Source: DATKMK01 sp035541895
Lineage (GTDB): Bacteria > Desulfobacterota > Binatia > HRBIN30 > JACQVA1
DNA length: 64,000 nt
Direction: 5' to 3'
NCBI GenBank assembly: GCA_035541895.1
Contig: DATKMK010000079.1
Coordinates: forward strand, 37,367 to 101,366
Part shown: positions 31,320-39,269 of the stretch, in pieces
Layout of the letters: each line of letters opens with the position of its first letter
Position numbering within the stretch: position 1 is the stretch's first letter
The notes under the pieces: model-generated
The model's database searches: none
The model's input: only the letters and a program-made list of their open reading frames with translations
Told to the model about the DNA's origin: nothing
Translations under genes and position numbers: made by a program

Positions 31320-32495
31320 GTGCTCCCGCTCTCGTACAGCGTGCGCAACGTCACTGCCCGGCCGCTGCGCAGCTTGATGTCGTCGAGCGTCATCGCCTTG
31401 GTGGTGGTGGCATGCAGCCTGTTCCTCGGACTGATTTCGAGCCTGAAGCGCACGGTCGCGTCGAGCGGTGATCCCCTCAACGTGGTGGTCATGCGCAAAG
31501 GGTCGGACAACGACGGTGCGAGTTGGCTGCCGCTGGCCGCGTATCAAGCGATCCGGTTCTTCGACGGGATCGCTCGCGACAGCGCCGATCAGCCGTTGAT
31601 CTCGCCCGAACTGGTTGTTCAGCCGTTTTTTCACACGCCCGCGGGCGGACGCGAGAACGTCCTCGTACGCGGCGTCGAGCCGGTTGCGCTCGCGGTGCAT
31701 GACAAGGTGAAGATCGTCGAGGGGCGCATGTTCACGCCCAGTTCGCACGAGGCGGTCCTGGGACGCGGCATTGTCGGCCGCTACCTCGGCGCGCAGCTCG
31801 GCGACGACCTCAAGTTCGGCCACGGCACCTGGAAAGTCGTGGGCATCTTCGACGCCGCGGGCTCATCGTTCGAAAGCGAAGTGTGGATCGACGTGCGCGA
31901 GTTGGCGAACGACGCGAAGCGGCCGTCGCCGTTCTCCGGCGCGCGCCTGCGCGCCGCGTCGGCAGCCGATCTGGAACCGCTGATGCGCCGGATCGACGAC
32001 GATCCCCGCTACGCGTTGCACGCGCAGCGCGAAGCCGACTACTACGCCAAGCAGTCGGAGTCGGCGAACTCGCTATATGTGCTGGTCATCGGGATTGCGG
32101 TGTTGGCCGGTATCGGCGCCGGCTTCGGCGCCGCCAACGCGATGTACGCGGCGGTGCAAGCTCGCACCGCCGAGATCGGCACGCTGCGCGCACTCGGCTT
32201 CTCGCGCGGCGCGATCTTGCTCGCCTTTCAGATCGAGGCGGTGGCATTGGCGAGCGTCGGCTTCGTCATCGGTGCCCTCGCGTCGCTCGGGTTGTCGAAA
32301 CTGCTCGGCGTCCTCCTCGGCGGCGTCGGGTTCGGCGCGGCCACGTTCACGACCAATGTGGTGAGCTTACGCGTCAGCAGCGGCGACCTCGTCGCGGCGC
32401 TGATACTGGCGGTGTTGATCGGCGCCTTCGGCGGCTTCGGCCCGGCGTGGCGTGCCGCGCGCATGCGACCGATCGAGGCGCTCCACAAAGCCTGA
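31320..32495 (+). CDS. FtsX-type ABC permease (second subunit)
   Basis: The 391-residue permease has the same topology as its upstream neighbour. The N-terminal helix is in SVRNVTARPLRSLMSSSVIALVVVACSLFLG (only the core is cited) and the C-terminal FtsX domain contains ARTAEIGTLRALGFSRGAIL and RAARMRPIEALHKA. The GTG lies one base after the preceding stop with GAGGT upstream, indicating translational coupling. It should pair with the first permease to form the membrane core. Confidence 0.9.
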   Translation: MLPLSYSVRNVTARPLRSLMSSSVIALVVVACSLFLGLISSLKRTVASSGDPLNVVVMRKGSDNDGASWLPLAAYQAIRFFDGIARDSADQPLISPELVVQPFFHTPAGGRENVLVRGVEPVALAVHDKVKIVEGRMFTPSSHEAVLGRGIVGRYLGAQLGDDLKFGHGTWKVVGIFDAAGSSFESEVWIDVRELANDAKRPSPFSGARLRAASAADLEPLMRRIDDDPRYALHAQREADYYAKQSESANSLYVLVIGIAVLAGIGAGFGAANAMYAAVQARTAEIGTLRALGFSRGAILLAFQIEAVALASVGFVIGALASLGLSKLLGVLLGGVGFGAATFTTNVVSLRVSSGDLVAALILAVLIGAFGGFGPAWRAARMRPIEALHKA

Positions 32496-32537
32496 TCGAC
32501 TTTGACTTTCAGCCCCTCCCGTGGCTACGCGAAACGT

Positions 32538-33755
32538 ATGACCAGCCCTGATCCAGAACGACACGAACGCCTGCGCGCGGATCTCGCGTCGCTTCGCCTC
32601 GATCGCGGCATGGGCTCCGCAACGCCTGCGCCCACACGTGGGCCGCGACGGCGCGGAACCTGGATTGTACTCGCCGTATTGGTCGTCGCGGGTGCGGGAG
32701 CGTTCTGGCTGTTTGCCGGTCGCCCGCCGGTCGTCACCGTCGGCTACGTGACCGTCTCGGCACCGGAGGCATCGGGTCCGTTGCCCGTGTTGTCAGGATC
32801 CGGATACGTCGTGACCGGTGATCGCTACGTGTCCATCGGGGTCCGTGTCCCCGGCCGCATCGACCGCTATTTCGTCGAAGAAGGGCAGAGCGTGAAGAAA
32901 GGCGCGCCGCTGGTCCAACTCGACGACCGTGACTACCGGGCGGCGGTGACACGCACCGAAGGGTCGTTGACCATCGCGCGGGCCAATGTTGCGCTGGCCG
33001 AGGCCGACCTCAAGCGCGGCGTCAGTCTGCGTGAACAAGGCGTGATCTCCGAACAGGAATACGACGTGTACGCAAACAAGGCGGCGGTGGCGCGCGCGAC
33101 GGTGACCCAACTCGAAGCGGAACTCGCCCAGGCGAAGGTGAATCTCGAGTACACCACGCTGCACGCGCCGACCGACGGCGTCATCCTTGCCAAATTGAAG
33201 GAGGTCGGTGAGATCGCCGTGCCCGGCGGCTTCGCCGGCTCGGGTGATTTGATTCGGCTCGCCAATCTGACCGACATGCGCGCGCAAGTCGACGTGAACG
33301 AAGCCGACCTCAACCGCGTCCACATGGGCCAACCCGCGCAGGTCACGCCCGATGCATACAACGACGCCCACTACGCGGCCGAGGTGGTCAAACTCTATCC
33401 GCAGGTCGATCGGCAGAAGGGCACGCTACGAATCGAGGTGCGCATCCTGCGGCCCGACGAGCGCTTGCTCCCCGACATGAGCGCGCGCGTCACGTTCCTC
33501 TCCGAGCCGGCCGCCAACGGCGCGCCCGAACCCGCGGCGATTCTGGTTCCCGCCGCGGCGTTGCGCCGCGATCCGCAGGGAAACTCGTTCGTCTGGTTGG
33601 TGAGCGAGAATCGAGCACACCGCGCAGCGGTCGAAGCCGCCGGAACGGTGGGCGACCGCGTGCGTATCCGCGGCGGTCTCAAGGGCGGCGAAGCCGTGAT
33701 CGTTTCGGACGACAACGCGGTGCGCGACGACGGTCGCGTCCACGTCGTGCAGTAA
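32538..33755 (+). CDS. Periplasmic adaptor (HlyD/RND-type membrane-fusion protein)
   Basis: The 405-residue membrane-fusion protein has a cytoplasmic N terminus and a transmembrane anchor at about residues 38-55 (WIVLAVLVVAGAGAFWLF). The barrel-sandwich (lipoyl) halves are GRIDRYFVEEGQSVKKGAPL and NLEYTTLHAPTDGVILAK, flanking an alpha-helical hairpin (about 150-200). A beta-barrel domain follows. It would link the MacB-like ATPase/permeases to an outer-membrane factor; none is encoded in the window. The ATG at 32538 was chosen because the alternative TTG 12 codons upstream adds residues without similarity. Confidence 0.92.
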   Translation: MTSPDPERHERLRADLASLRLDRGMGSATPAPTRGPRRRGTWIVLAVLVVAGAGAFWLFAGRPPVVTVGYVTVSAPEASGPLPVLSGSGYVVTGDRYVSIGVRVPGRIDRYFVEEGQSVKKGAPLVQLDDRDYRAAVTRTEGSLTIARANVALAEADLKRGVSLREQGVISEQEYDVYANKAAVARATVTQLEAELAQAKVNLEYTTLHAPTDGVILAKLKEVGEIAVPGGFAGSGDLIRLANLTDMRAQVDVNEADLNRVHMGQPAQVTPDAYNDAHYAAEVVKLYPQVDRQKGTLRIEVRILRPDERLLPDMSARVTFLSEPAANGAPEPAAILVPAAALRRDPQGNSFVWLVSENRAHRAAVEAAGTVGDRVRIRGGLKGGEAVIVSDDNAVRDDGRVHVVQ

Positions 33756-33771
33756 GCGGCCGGCGCAGACG

Positions 33772-33797
33772 CTTCGCCGCCATCAACGACGGCGAAG
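33772..33797. terminator. Bidirectional terminator hairpin
   Basis: A perfect 8-base-pair inverted repeat (CTTCGCCG at 33772-33779 and CGGCGAAG at 33790-33797, 10-base loop) sits between the convergent 3' ends of the membrane-fusion protein gene and the FecR-domain gene. The position and GC content fit a shared terminator. Confidence 0.6.
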
Positions 33798-33806
33798 TCG
33801 ACGCGA

Positions 33807-34733
33807 TCAGAAGCCGACTTTGACGGTGCCGGTCGGAGCCTGATTCGGCGGCGTGACGCGGTAGTCGACGATCGGTTGCGAGTTGGCGTAGCTATCCGGG
33901 AAGAATTGCGCGGCGCGCGTTTCTCCGGGCACACCGACCACCAACCGCCGCGCGGTCGGAGCCGCAGCGGTCTGCAGTTCCGACGTCGGTCCGCCGGCAA
34001 GGCTGGTTGCGGCGTCGTTTTTCGCGAGCAGCGCCCCGCGCGCGGCGGGGTGACTCGACCCGAGGCTGTCGCGGCCGCCGGTGCCGATGATTTCCAGCCC
34101 GTCGAGGTATTGGCGCAACAACGCATCGTCGATGCGACGCGGCACCGAGGGGAAGCGCCCTTTCTGCACGCGCGTTGCAGTGCGCGGACGTAGTTTGACG
34201 CCACCGCCGACGACGCCGAGTGTGCCTTCAACAAAGACCTCGTCCTCGATGCCGACGATGTCGGTGTACTCGCTCGTGCTGTCGTATTGCACGATGAATT
34301 CGGTGCCGCGCACTCCTGAAACCGCCGTCGGCGTCTCCACTTCGTAGCGCGCGCCCGGGGCTTTGTAGTAGTCACTCACCACCGCGCGAATTTTGCCCCC
34401 GATGAGACTGAGCACCCCTTTGTAGCGGCGCGCCGAGTCGTCAAAGACCTGGGTCCCGACTTGCAACTCTGATCCCGGTCCCACATCGACGACGGAGTCG
34501 TCCTGAAAGATCAATTTGGCCCGGCTGCTCTGACGGGTCCGGACCCGATCGCCTTCAAACAGCGCGCTGCCCACCGTAGCCAGTTGCCACGCACCTTGGC
34601 CGCCGCGTTGCAGTTCGGCTCCGCCGACGACGGCGGCAACGGTCGCCACTTCGGTTGCCGACCACGCCGGCAGTGCGGCGGCGAGGAATCCGACTACGCA
34701 CCACGTTGCGAACAATTTGCGTCTCTGCGTCAT
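33807..34733 (-). CDS. Exported FecR-domain protein
   Basis: The 308-residue exported protein has a signal peptide (to about ALPAWSA, residue 26). A FecR domain then covers about residues 40-180: GDRVRTRQSSRAKLIFQDDS, VDVGPGSELQV, and YEVETPTAVSGVRGTEFIVQ, the strong FecR signature. Unlike classical FecR it has no cytoplasmic anti-sigma segment, so it is probably a periplasmic or cell-surface domain rather than an anti-sigma factor. The C-terminal 100 residues are Ala/Pro-rich and end in TVKVGF, possibly a terminal beta-strand. The TPR/barrel gene ends 13 bases upstream and the two form an operon. Confidence 0.88.
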   Translation of the reverse strand: MTQRRKLFATWCVVGFLAAALPAWSATEVATVAAVVGGAELQRGGQGAWQLATVGSALFEGDRVRTRQSSRAKLIFQDDSVVDVGPGSELQVGTQVFDDSARRYKGVLSLIGGKIRAVVSDYYKAPGARYEVETPTAVSGVRGTEFIVQYDSTSEYTDIVGIEDEVFVEGTLGVVGGGVKLRPRTATRVQKGRFPSVPRRIDDALLRQYLDGLEIIGTGGRDSLGSSHPAARGALLAKNDAATSLAGGPTSELQTAAAPTARRLVVGVPGETRAAQFFPDSYANSQPIVDYRVTPPNQAPTGTVKVGF

Positions 34734-34746
34734 GCGTCACCAACCC

Positions 34747-36303
34747 TCAGTATCGTGCTTTGATACCGATCGAGACGATCTGCCGGTTGTATTCGAAGTT
34801 GTCGACGTTGGAATTGTTGAAGTCGCCGAGGAACGCGAGGTCCAACTCCAAGAACTCGGTGAGATCGCGCGCAAACGCCAGAACGACTTCATTGTCGGTG
34901 TCGTGCCGTCGTTTGGCAAAGCCGGTACGGCTGTTGGGAAACTGGTAATCTTCGAGCCGGATCAGATACGAAAACTCCGCTCGCCCGAGCGTCGCAACCG
35001 GCACCTGGACATCGACGTCGAACTGATGGCCGTTGTACTGGAAGTCGTTGCCCGAATGAGGAATGGGGTCGTCTTTGTCGAACTGGTAGCCGACGCTGAA
35101 GACGCGATCGGGGGCGCCGAGCATGCCGTACTGTCGAACACCGATGGCGTTATCGTGGGAGTCGCGCTCGGGATCGTACGGCGAGCGAAAGAAATCGCGG
35201 CCGCGGAACGTGTAGTAGACTTGACTGCTGCTTGCCTCGCCCTCGGGCAACGCGATCCAGGGCGTCACCATCACCTGTTGAAAGAACGACTGATAGTTGA
35301 GCGCGTAGAAATCGTACGTGCCGGCAAGGCCGAGTTGCACCGGGCCCTGCTCGCGCGAACCTTCCAAGCGAACGCGGTGGCCCTGCAAATCAAATTGGTG
35401 CAGTTGGAAGTGCATGCTCTGGTAGAAGTCGTACGACGCGGTGAACTGGGCGATCGGATTGTCGGGTAAGGTATACGCGCCGCCGAAGCCGAGGACCGCA
35501 CGCCCGTCGCCCTGGCCGGCAATACCCAGCGACTGGCGCAGTTGAGTGTTGTCGGGCGCCAGTGCGACGTTCGAGTCATACTCGAACTTGACATCGCCAT
35601 AGAGCGACCAGCGTTTCGCATACGGGGTGCCGGCGGGTGCCGGCGGTCGCCGCAGGGCGGCGGCACCGGACAGGTACCCCTGGGCTTCGCGAACGGTCTC
35701 GCTGTCCGGTCGACCTTGGCTCGCTTGCGTCAGCTCCGCGCGACCTTCACTCTCGCGGCCTTGGCGCAGCAAGGCGAGGCCGGCATAGTAGTGTGCGGTG
35801 GCGCGCAACTCCGGATCCTTTTCGGCTTCGGCAAAATAGGGAGCCGCCTTCGCAAAATCGTTGAGACGGTAATAGGCCAAGCCGAGAAACAGCGCCGCCG
35901 GAAAGCGATCGGCGGCGGTTTCGTGCGCCTTTTCCAACCACGGCAGCGCGGCGGGATATTGTTGCGCGTCGAAGTAGGCGACGCCGAGATCGAGCGCGAG
36001 ATGCGAAAGCTGCGGACGGATCTGCGCGGCGCGTTCGAGATCGGGGATGGCCACGTTGGGCTGCCCGCGCCGCGCCGCGGTGAGGCCGCGGTAGTACAGC
36101 GCGAGTGCGTCATTGCCATCCGCCTTCACCGCGTCATCGAAGAGCCGATACGCCTCATCCCAGCGGGCATTGTGAAAGGGAATGAGGCCTTTCGCGTAGA
36201 GCGCCTGTGAGCGCGCGTTTGCCCAGGCGCTCGTCGGCGCGACGGTCAACGCACCGATGAGCACCCCCGTGACCCTCCAGATCCAACCGCGCCTGCGTGT
36301 CAT
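34747..36303 (-). CDS. TPR protein with C-terminal outer-membrane beta-barrel
   Basis: The 518-residue protein has a signal peptide (TGVLIGALTVAPTSAWANA). About five tetratricopeptide repeats follow, at about residues 28-230 (AYRLFDDAVKADGNDALALY, AIPDLERAAQIRPQLSHL, ALPWLEKAHETAADRFPAAL). The C-terminal roughly 270 residues are amphipathic beta-strands ending IVSIGIKARY, with an aromatic last residue as in outer-membrane barrels. The layout resembles surface-lipoprotein assembly modifiers and other TPR-barrel exporters. TGGAG lies 8 bases before the ATG at 36301-36303. Residues read upstream of this are the antisense of the next gene's Thr/Pro tail and are excluded. It pairs with the FecR protein. 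Confidence 0.84.
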   Translation of the reverse strand: MTRRRGWIWRVTGVLIGALTVAPTSAWANARSQALYAKGLIPFHNARWDEAYRLFDDAVKADGNDALALYYRGLTAARRGQPNVAIPDLERAAQIRPQLSHLALDLGVAYFDAQQYPAALPWLEKAHETAADRFPAALFLGLAYYRLNDFAKAAPYFAEAEKDPELRATAHYYAGLALLRQGRESEGRAELTQASQGRPDSETVREAQGYLSGAAALRRPPAPAGTPYAKRWSLYGDVKFEYDSNVALAPDNTQLRQSLGIAGQGDGRAVLGFGGAYTLPDNPIAQFTASYDFYQSMHFQLHQFDLQGHRVRLEGSREQGPVQLGLAGTYDFYALNYQSFFQQVMVTPWIALPEGEASSSQVYYTFRGRDFFRSPYDPERDSHDNAIGVRQYGMLGAPDRVFSVGYQFDKDDPIPHSGNDFQYNGHQFDVDVQVPVATLGRAEFSYLIRLEDYQFPNSRTGFAKRRHDTDNEVVLAFARDLTEFLELDLAFLGDFNNSNVDNFEYNRQIVSIGIKARY

Positions 36304-36346
36304 TCTGGCTCCACCCCTCAATTGTGCTGCCGCGCACACGATCCAG

Positions 36347-39217
36347 CTATATCCCCATGCCCTCCGTCGGCGTGTCGGTCGGCGTGTCGGTCGGCGTCGG
36401 CGTTTGCGTTGGCGTTGCGGTCGGAGCGCCAACGACCAGGTTGAGCGCAAACGCGCTGGTGTTGTGATTGAGGTCGGTCTGCGTCGCCGTGATCGTGGTG
36501 CCTTCGGGTTGCGACAGCCCGAACTGGAAGGCGCCGTTCGCGTCGGCCTGCGTCGATCCGAGATACTGCGCCGCCTCGCCCGCGCCGCTGTCGTCCGACG
36601 GCGTATCGGTGATGAAGAAGTCGAGCGTCGCCAAGGGAACCGCCGTGCCGGTCACCGCTCCGCCGCTGCCGTTCGACAGCACCGGCGGCATGATGATCTC
36701 ATCCGCCAACGCGTCGCGCACGATTCCTTGCTGTTGGTTGTTCGCGATGATGTTCGCGCGCAGTTCGACGCCGAGACTGTCCGGACCATAGATGCTGACG
36801 CCGTAGCCAACGTTGTTGCGAATCTGATTCGGCGCACCGTTCGCCGTCCCGCCGACGACGACGTTAGCGGCCTGATTGATCAGGATGCCGTCGGAGCCAT
36901 TGCCGCCCAGCGCGCCGCCGATCTCGTTGCCGACGATGGTGAGGTTCATCGTGTCGCCATTGATGCCGGCGATGAAGATGCCTCCCTGCGCATTGCCGAC
37001 GATCACGTTTCCACTCCCGGGCGCCGTGCCGCCAATCGTGATCTGTTGATTTCCACCCGTCAGCGTGATGCCCGGCCCGGCGTTGCCCACGAGCATCGTG
37101 CGACTGGCGGACGCACCGATGGTGTTGCCGGTGACCATGATCCCTGTGCCACCGATCAGCAGACCGAGACCGCTGTTGCCGGCGATCACGTTGTGATCGA
37201 TCTGGTGACCCGAGCCCGCGAGGGAGATTCCAACTCCCGTATTGCCCGTCGCCGTCTGCCCATCCAGTCCGACGCCCACGTAGTTGAAGTGAATGACGGC
37301 GTCTTGAGCCAAGGAGCCGACGAGAATCCCGATGGGCGTCGACCCGATCGCGAGGCTTTTGATCTCGGTCTGATTGCCCAAGACCAACACGGCTCCGAGC
37401 GTTTCCGGCCCGATGAGTCCAACGTCCGGAGCGTCATCGCCGTTGATGTCGCCGTCGATCGCGGTTCCACTTTCGGTCAAGACCGGCAAGGGGGACTGCA
37501 ACTGAATCGACTGCCCGGCGAGTGCCGGAGCGAACGTGATCCGATCCGGCACGCCGTCGCTATTCGCGGTGAGCAGCGCGTCGCGCAGCGAGCCCGGGCC
37601 ACTATCATCCGTATTGGAGACAAGCAGCGACGCGATTTCCGGCGTTAAAGTCGGCGTCGGCGTCGCCGTCGAGAGAATCGGCGTATCGGTCGCGGTTGCA
37701 GTTGGCGTCGCCGTCGCGGTCCCGCCCACCGATTCGGTGGGCGTGTCGGTTGGAGTCGGCGTCTCGGCGACCGTGTTTGTCTCGGTGGCTGTTTCCGTCG
37801 CCGTCGGCGAGGTCGCCGTGGTTTCGGTCGGCGTCGCGTTCGACGATTCGGTCGGGGTCTCGGTTGGACTGGGGGTGTCGGTGTCAGCCAATGTCGGAGA
37901 TGCGGTTGGCGTTAACGTCGCGACCGGAGAATTTGTCGCCGGAGGCGTCTCGCTCGCGGTGGGCGAAGGACTCGGGGTGGCGGAGAAGGTTCGGGTCGGC
38001 ATCGGCGAAGTTGTCACCGTCTCACTTGGGGTCGACGTCACTGTCTCGGTCGGCGTTGTGGTATCGGTTGCGGTCGGAGATTCCGACGGTGTGGCGGTTG
38101 CCGTAGCTGTATCGGACGGAGTCGCAGTCACAGACGGCGTGAGGCTCGCGCTCGTCGACGCAGTGACAGTAGCACTCACGGTCGGCGTGGCCGTCTCGCG
38201 TTCTTCCTGAGTGGGGGTGACCGACGCCGTTGCGGTTGCTTCGCCGAACGTCTCGCTGGCCGTCGCCGTGGCTGTGGCCGTCACCGTTGCGTTGAGACCC
38301 GTCGTGGCGGTGACCGTCGCACGTGGCGTCTCGGTGGGCAGCTCGGTCCGAGTTGGCGTCACGCCTGCGGCCGCGGTGCTGAAGCTGAACTCGAATGGAT
38401 TGGGAGCGAGTTGGTGCGGCGGCGTACTCGTGTCGGTCGCGCCAACGGAGACTGGCACCTGCGCACCCGACGGCAGCTCGTCGGTATGGAACCGAAAGCC
38501 GGTGAGGCCCCGTGATGGTTGCACGCACGGGCTCGCCGTGCTGTCAGAACATGCGGTCAGCTCGACACCGCCGGTCGGCGTCCCGCTGGTGACCAACGAT
38601 TGACCCGCGACAACGACGGTGACACTGGTCGGAGCGATCCCGCCAACGCTGGTCGCAATGACGAACGACACGCCGCGACTCGGGTCCACGTCCGTCGCGG
38701 CCGGAAGCGGGGCGAATTCGGTCACGAACGGCAGCGGGGTCAATTCGATGGTACCGAGATCGCTGGTTTGCCCGCCGGTCACATTGGCATCGACGATCGC
38801 ACTCGCGTACGAGGGCGTGAGGGTCAGCGCCGTGATGTCCGGCGCGCCGCCGAACGGCACATCGTACGCACGGATGCGGACGTGACTGAGGCCGACAGGG
38901 ACGTCACCGAAGACAACGCTCCGTGTCGCGGTCGGATCGACAACGTGACGCGAGTGGAATCCGCCGGGACCATCGAGCTGGACATCAACTGTGCGAACGC
39001 TTGCCGGGAGCGCGCCAGGGTCGCTGGTCGCGCTACCCTGCCACACCGCTCGCAACGCGATACGACCCGTTGCGGCACCCCCGCCGGTCGATTGTCCCCC
39101 TCCCCCGCCGCATCCGATCAGGACTGCCAACACCAACCACCCCACCGGTCGCCACGCCGACCTCGATGACGAGACCGGCCGCAAACTACCCCGACCACAC
39201 ACTGACCAATACGCCAC
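36347..39217 (-). CDS. Beta-helix lipoprotein with long Thr/Pro/Ser linker
   Basis: The 956-residue predicted lipoprotein has the lipobox LVLAVLIGC followed by GGGGG and a Ser/Gly spacer. A beta-sandwich/Ig-like region (about 60-290) includes LTPLPFVTEFAPLPAATDVD, an SbsA-type start. A linker of about 240 Thr/Ser/Pro/Ala residues follows (37640-38362). A CSLREL-type GSLRDALLTANSDG starts a right-handed beta-helix with many GNxI turns. The C terminus is another Thr/Pro tract ending GMGI. The start codon is uncertain: GTG at 39215-39217 has no ribosome site, and later GTG/TTG codons in the signal peptide could be used. It is likely displayed at the surface, possibly via the neighbouring TPR-barrel protein (inference). 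Confidence 0.78.
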   Translation of the reverse strand: MAYWSVCGRGSLRPVSSSRSAWRPVGWLVLAVLIGCGGGGGQSTGGGAATGRIALRAVWQGSATSDPGALPASVRTVDVQLDGPGGFHSRHVVDPTATRSVVFGDVPVGLSHVRIRAYDVPFGGAPDITALTLTPSYASAIVDANVTGGQTSDLGTIELTPLPFVTEFAPLPAATDVDPSRGVSFVIATSVGGIAPTSVTVVVAGQSLVTSGTPTGGVELTACSDSTASPCVQPSRGLTGFRFHTDELPSGAQVPVSVGATDTSTPPHQLAPNPFEFSFSTAAAGVTPTRTELPTETPRATVTATTGLNATVTATATATASETFGEATATASVTPTQEERETATPTVSATVTASTSASLTPSVTATPSDTATATATPSESPTATDTTTPTETVTSTPSETVTTSPMPTRTFSATPSPSPTASETPPATNSPVATLTPTASPTLADTDTPSPTETPTESSNATPTETTATSPTATETATETNTVAETPTPTDTPTESVGGTATATPTATATDTPILSTATPTPTLTPEIASLLVSNTDDSGPGSLRDALLTANSDGVPDRITFAPALAGQSIQLQSPLPVLTESGTAIDGDINGDDAPDVGLIGPETLGAVLVLGNQTEIKSLAIGSTPIGILVGSLAQDAVIHFNYVGVGLDGQTATGNTGVGISLAGSGHQIDHNVIAGNSGLGLLIGGTGIMVTGNTIGASASRTMLVGNAGPGITLTGGNQQITIGGTAPGSGNVIVGNAQGGIFIAGINGDTMNLTIVGNEIGGALGGNGSDGILINQAANVVVGGTANGAPNQIRNNVGYGVSIYGPDSLGVELRANIIANNQQQGIVRDALADEIIMPPVLSNGSGGAVTGTAVPLATLDFFITDTPSDDSGAGEAAQYLGSTQADANGAFQFGLSQPEGTTITATQTDLNHNTSAFALNLVVGAPTATPTQTPTPTDTPTDTPTEGMGI
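37640..38362 (-). repeat. Thr/Pro/Ser-rich coding repeat tract (lipoprotein linker)
   Basis: About 240 codons with imperfect TPT/TET/TAT/SPT units lie inside the beta-helix lipoprotein gene. The same composition occurs in the giant protein gene at 21490-22165, but the two are not identical, pointing to a shared linker type rather than recent copying. Confidence 0.78.
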
Positions 39218-39269
39218 GCAGCATATAAAGCACGCGTCTTGTCACGGTCAAGCGAAAACCGGGACGCAG

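Noticed and set aside
37536..38210. Another Val/Gly-rich plus-strand frame.
   Set aside because: Antisense of the Thr/Pro linker in the lipoprotein gene; no start signals.
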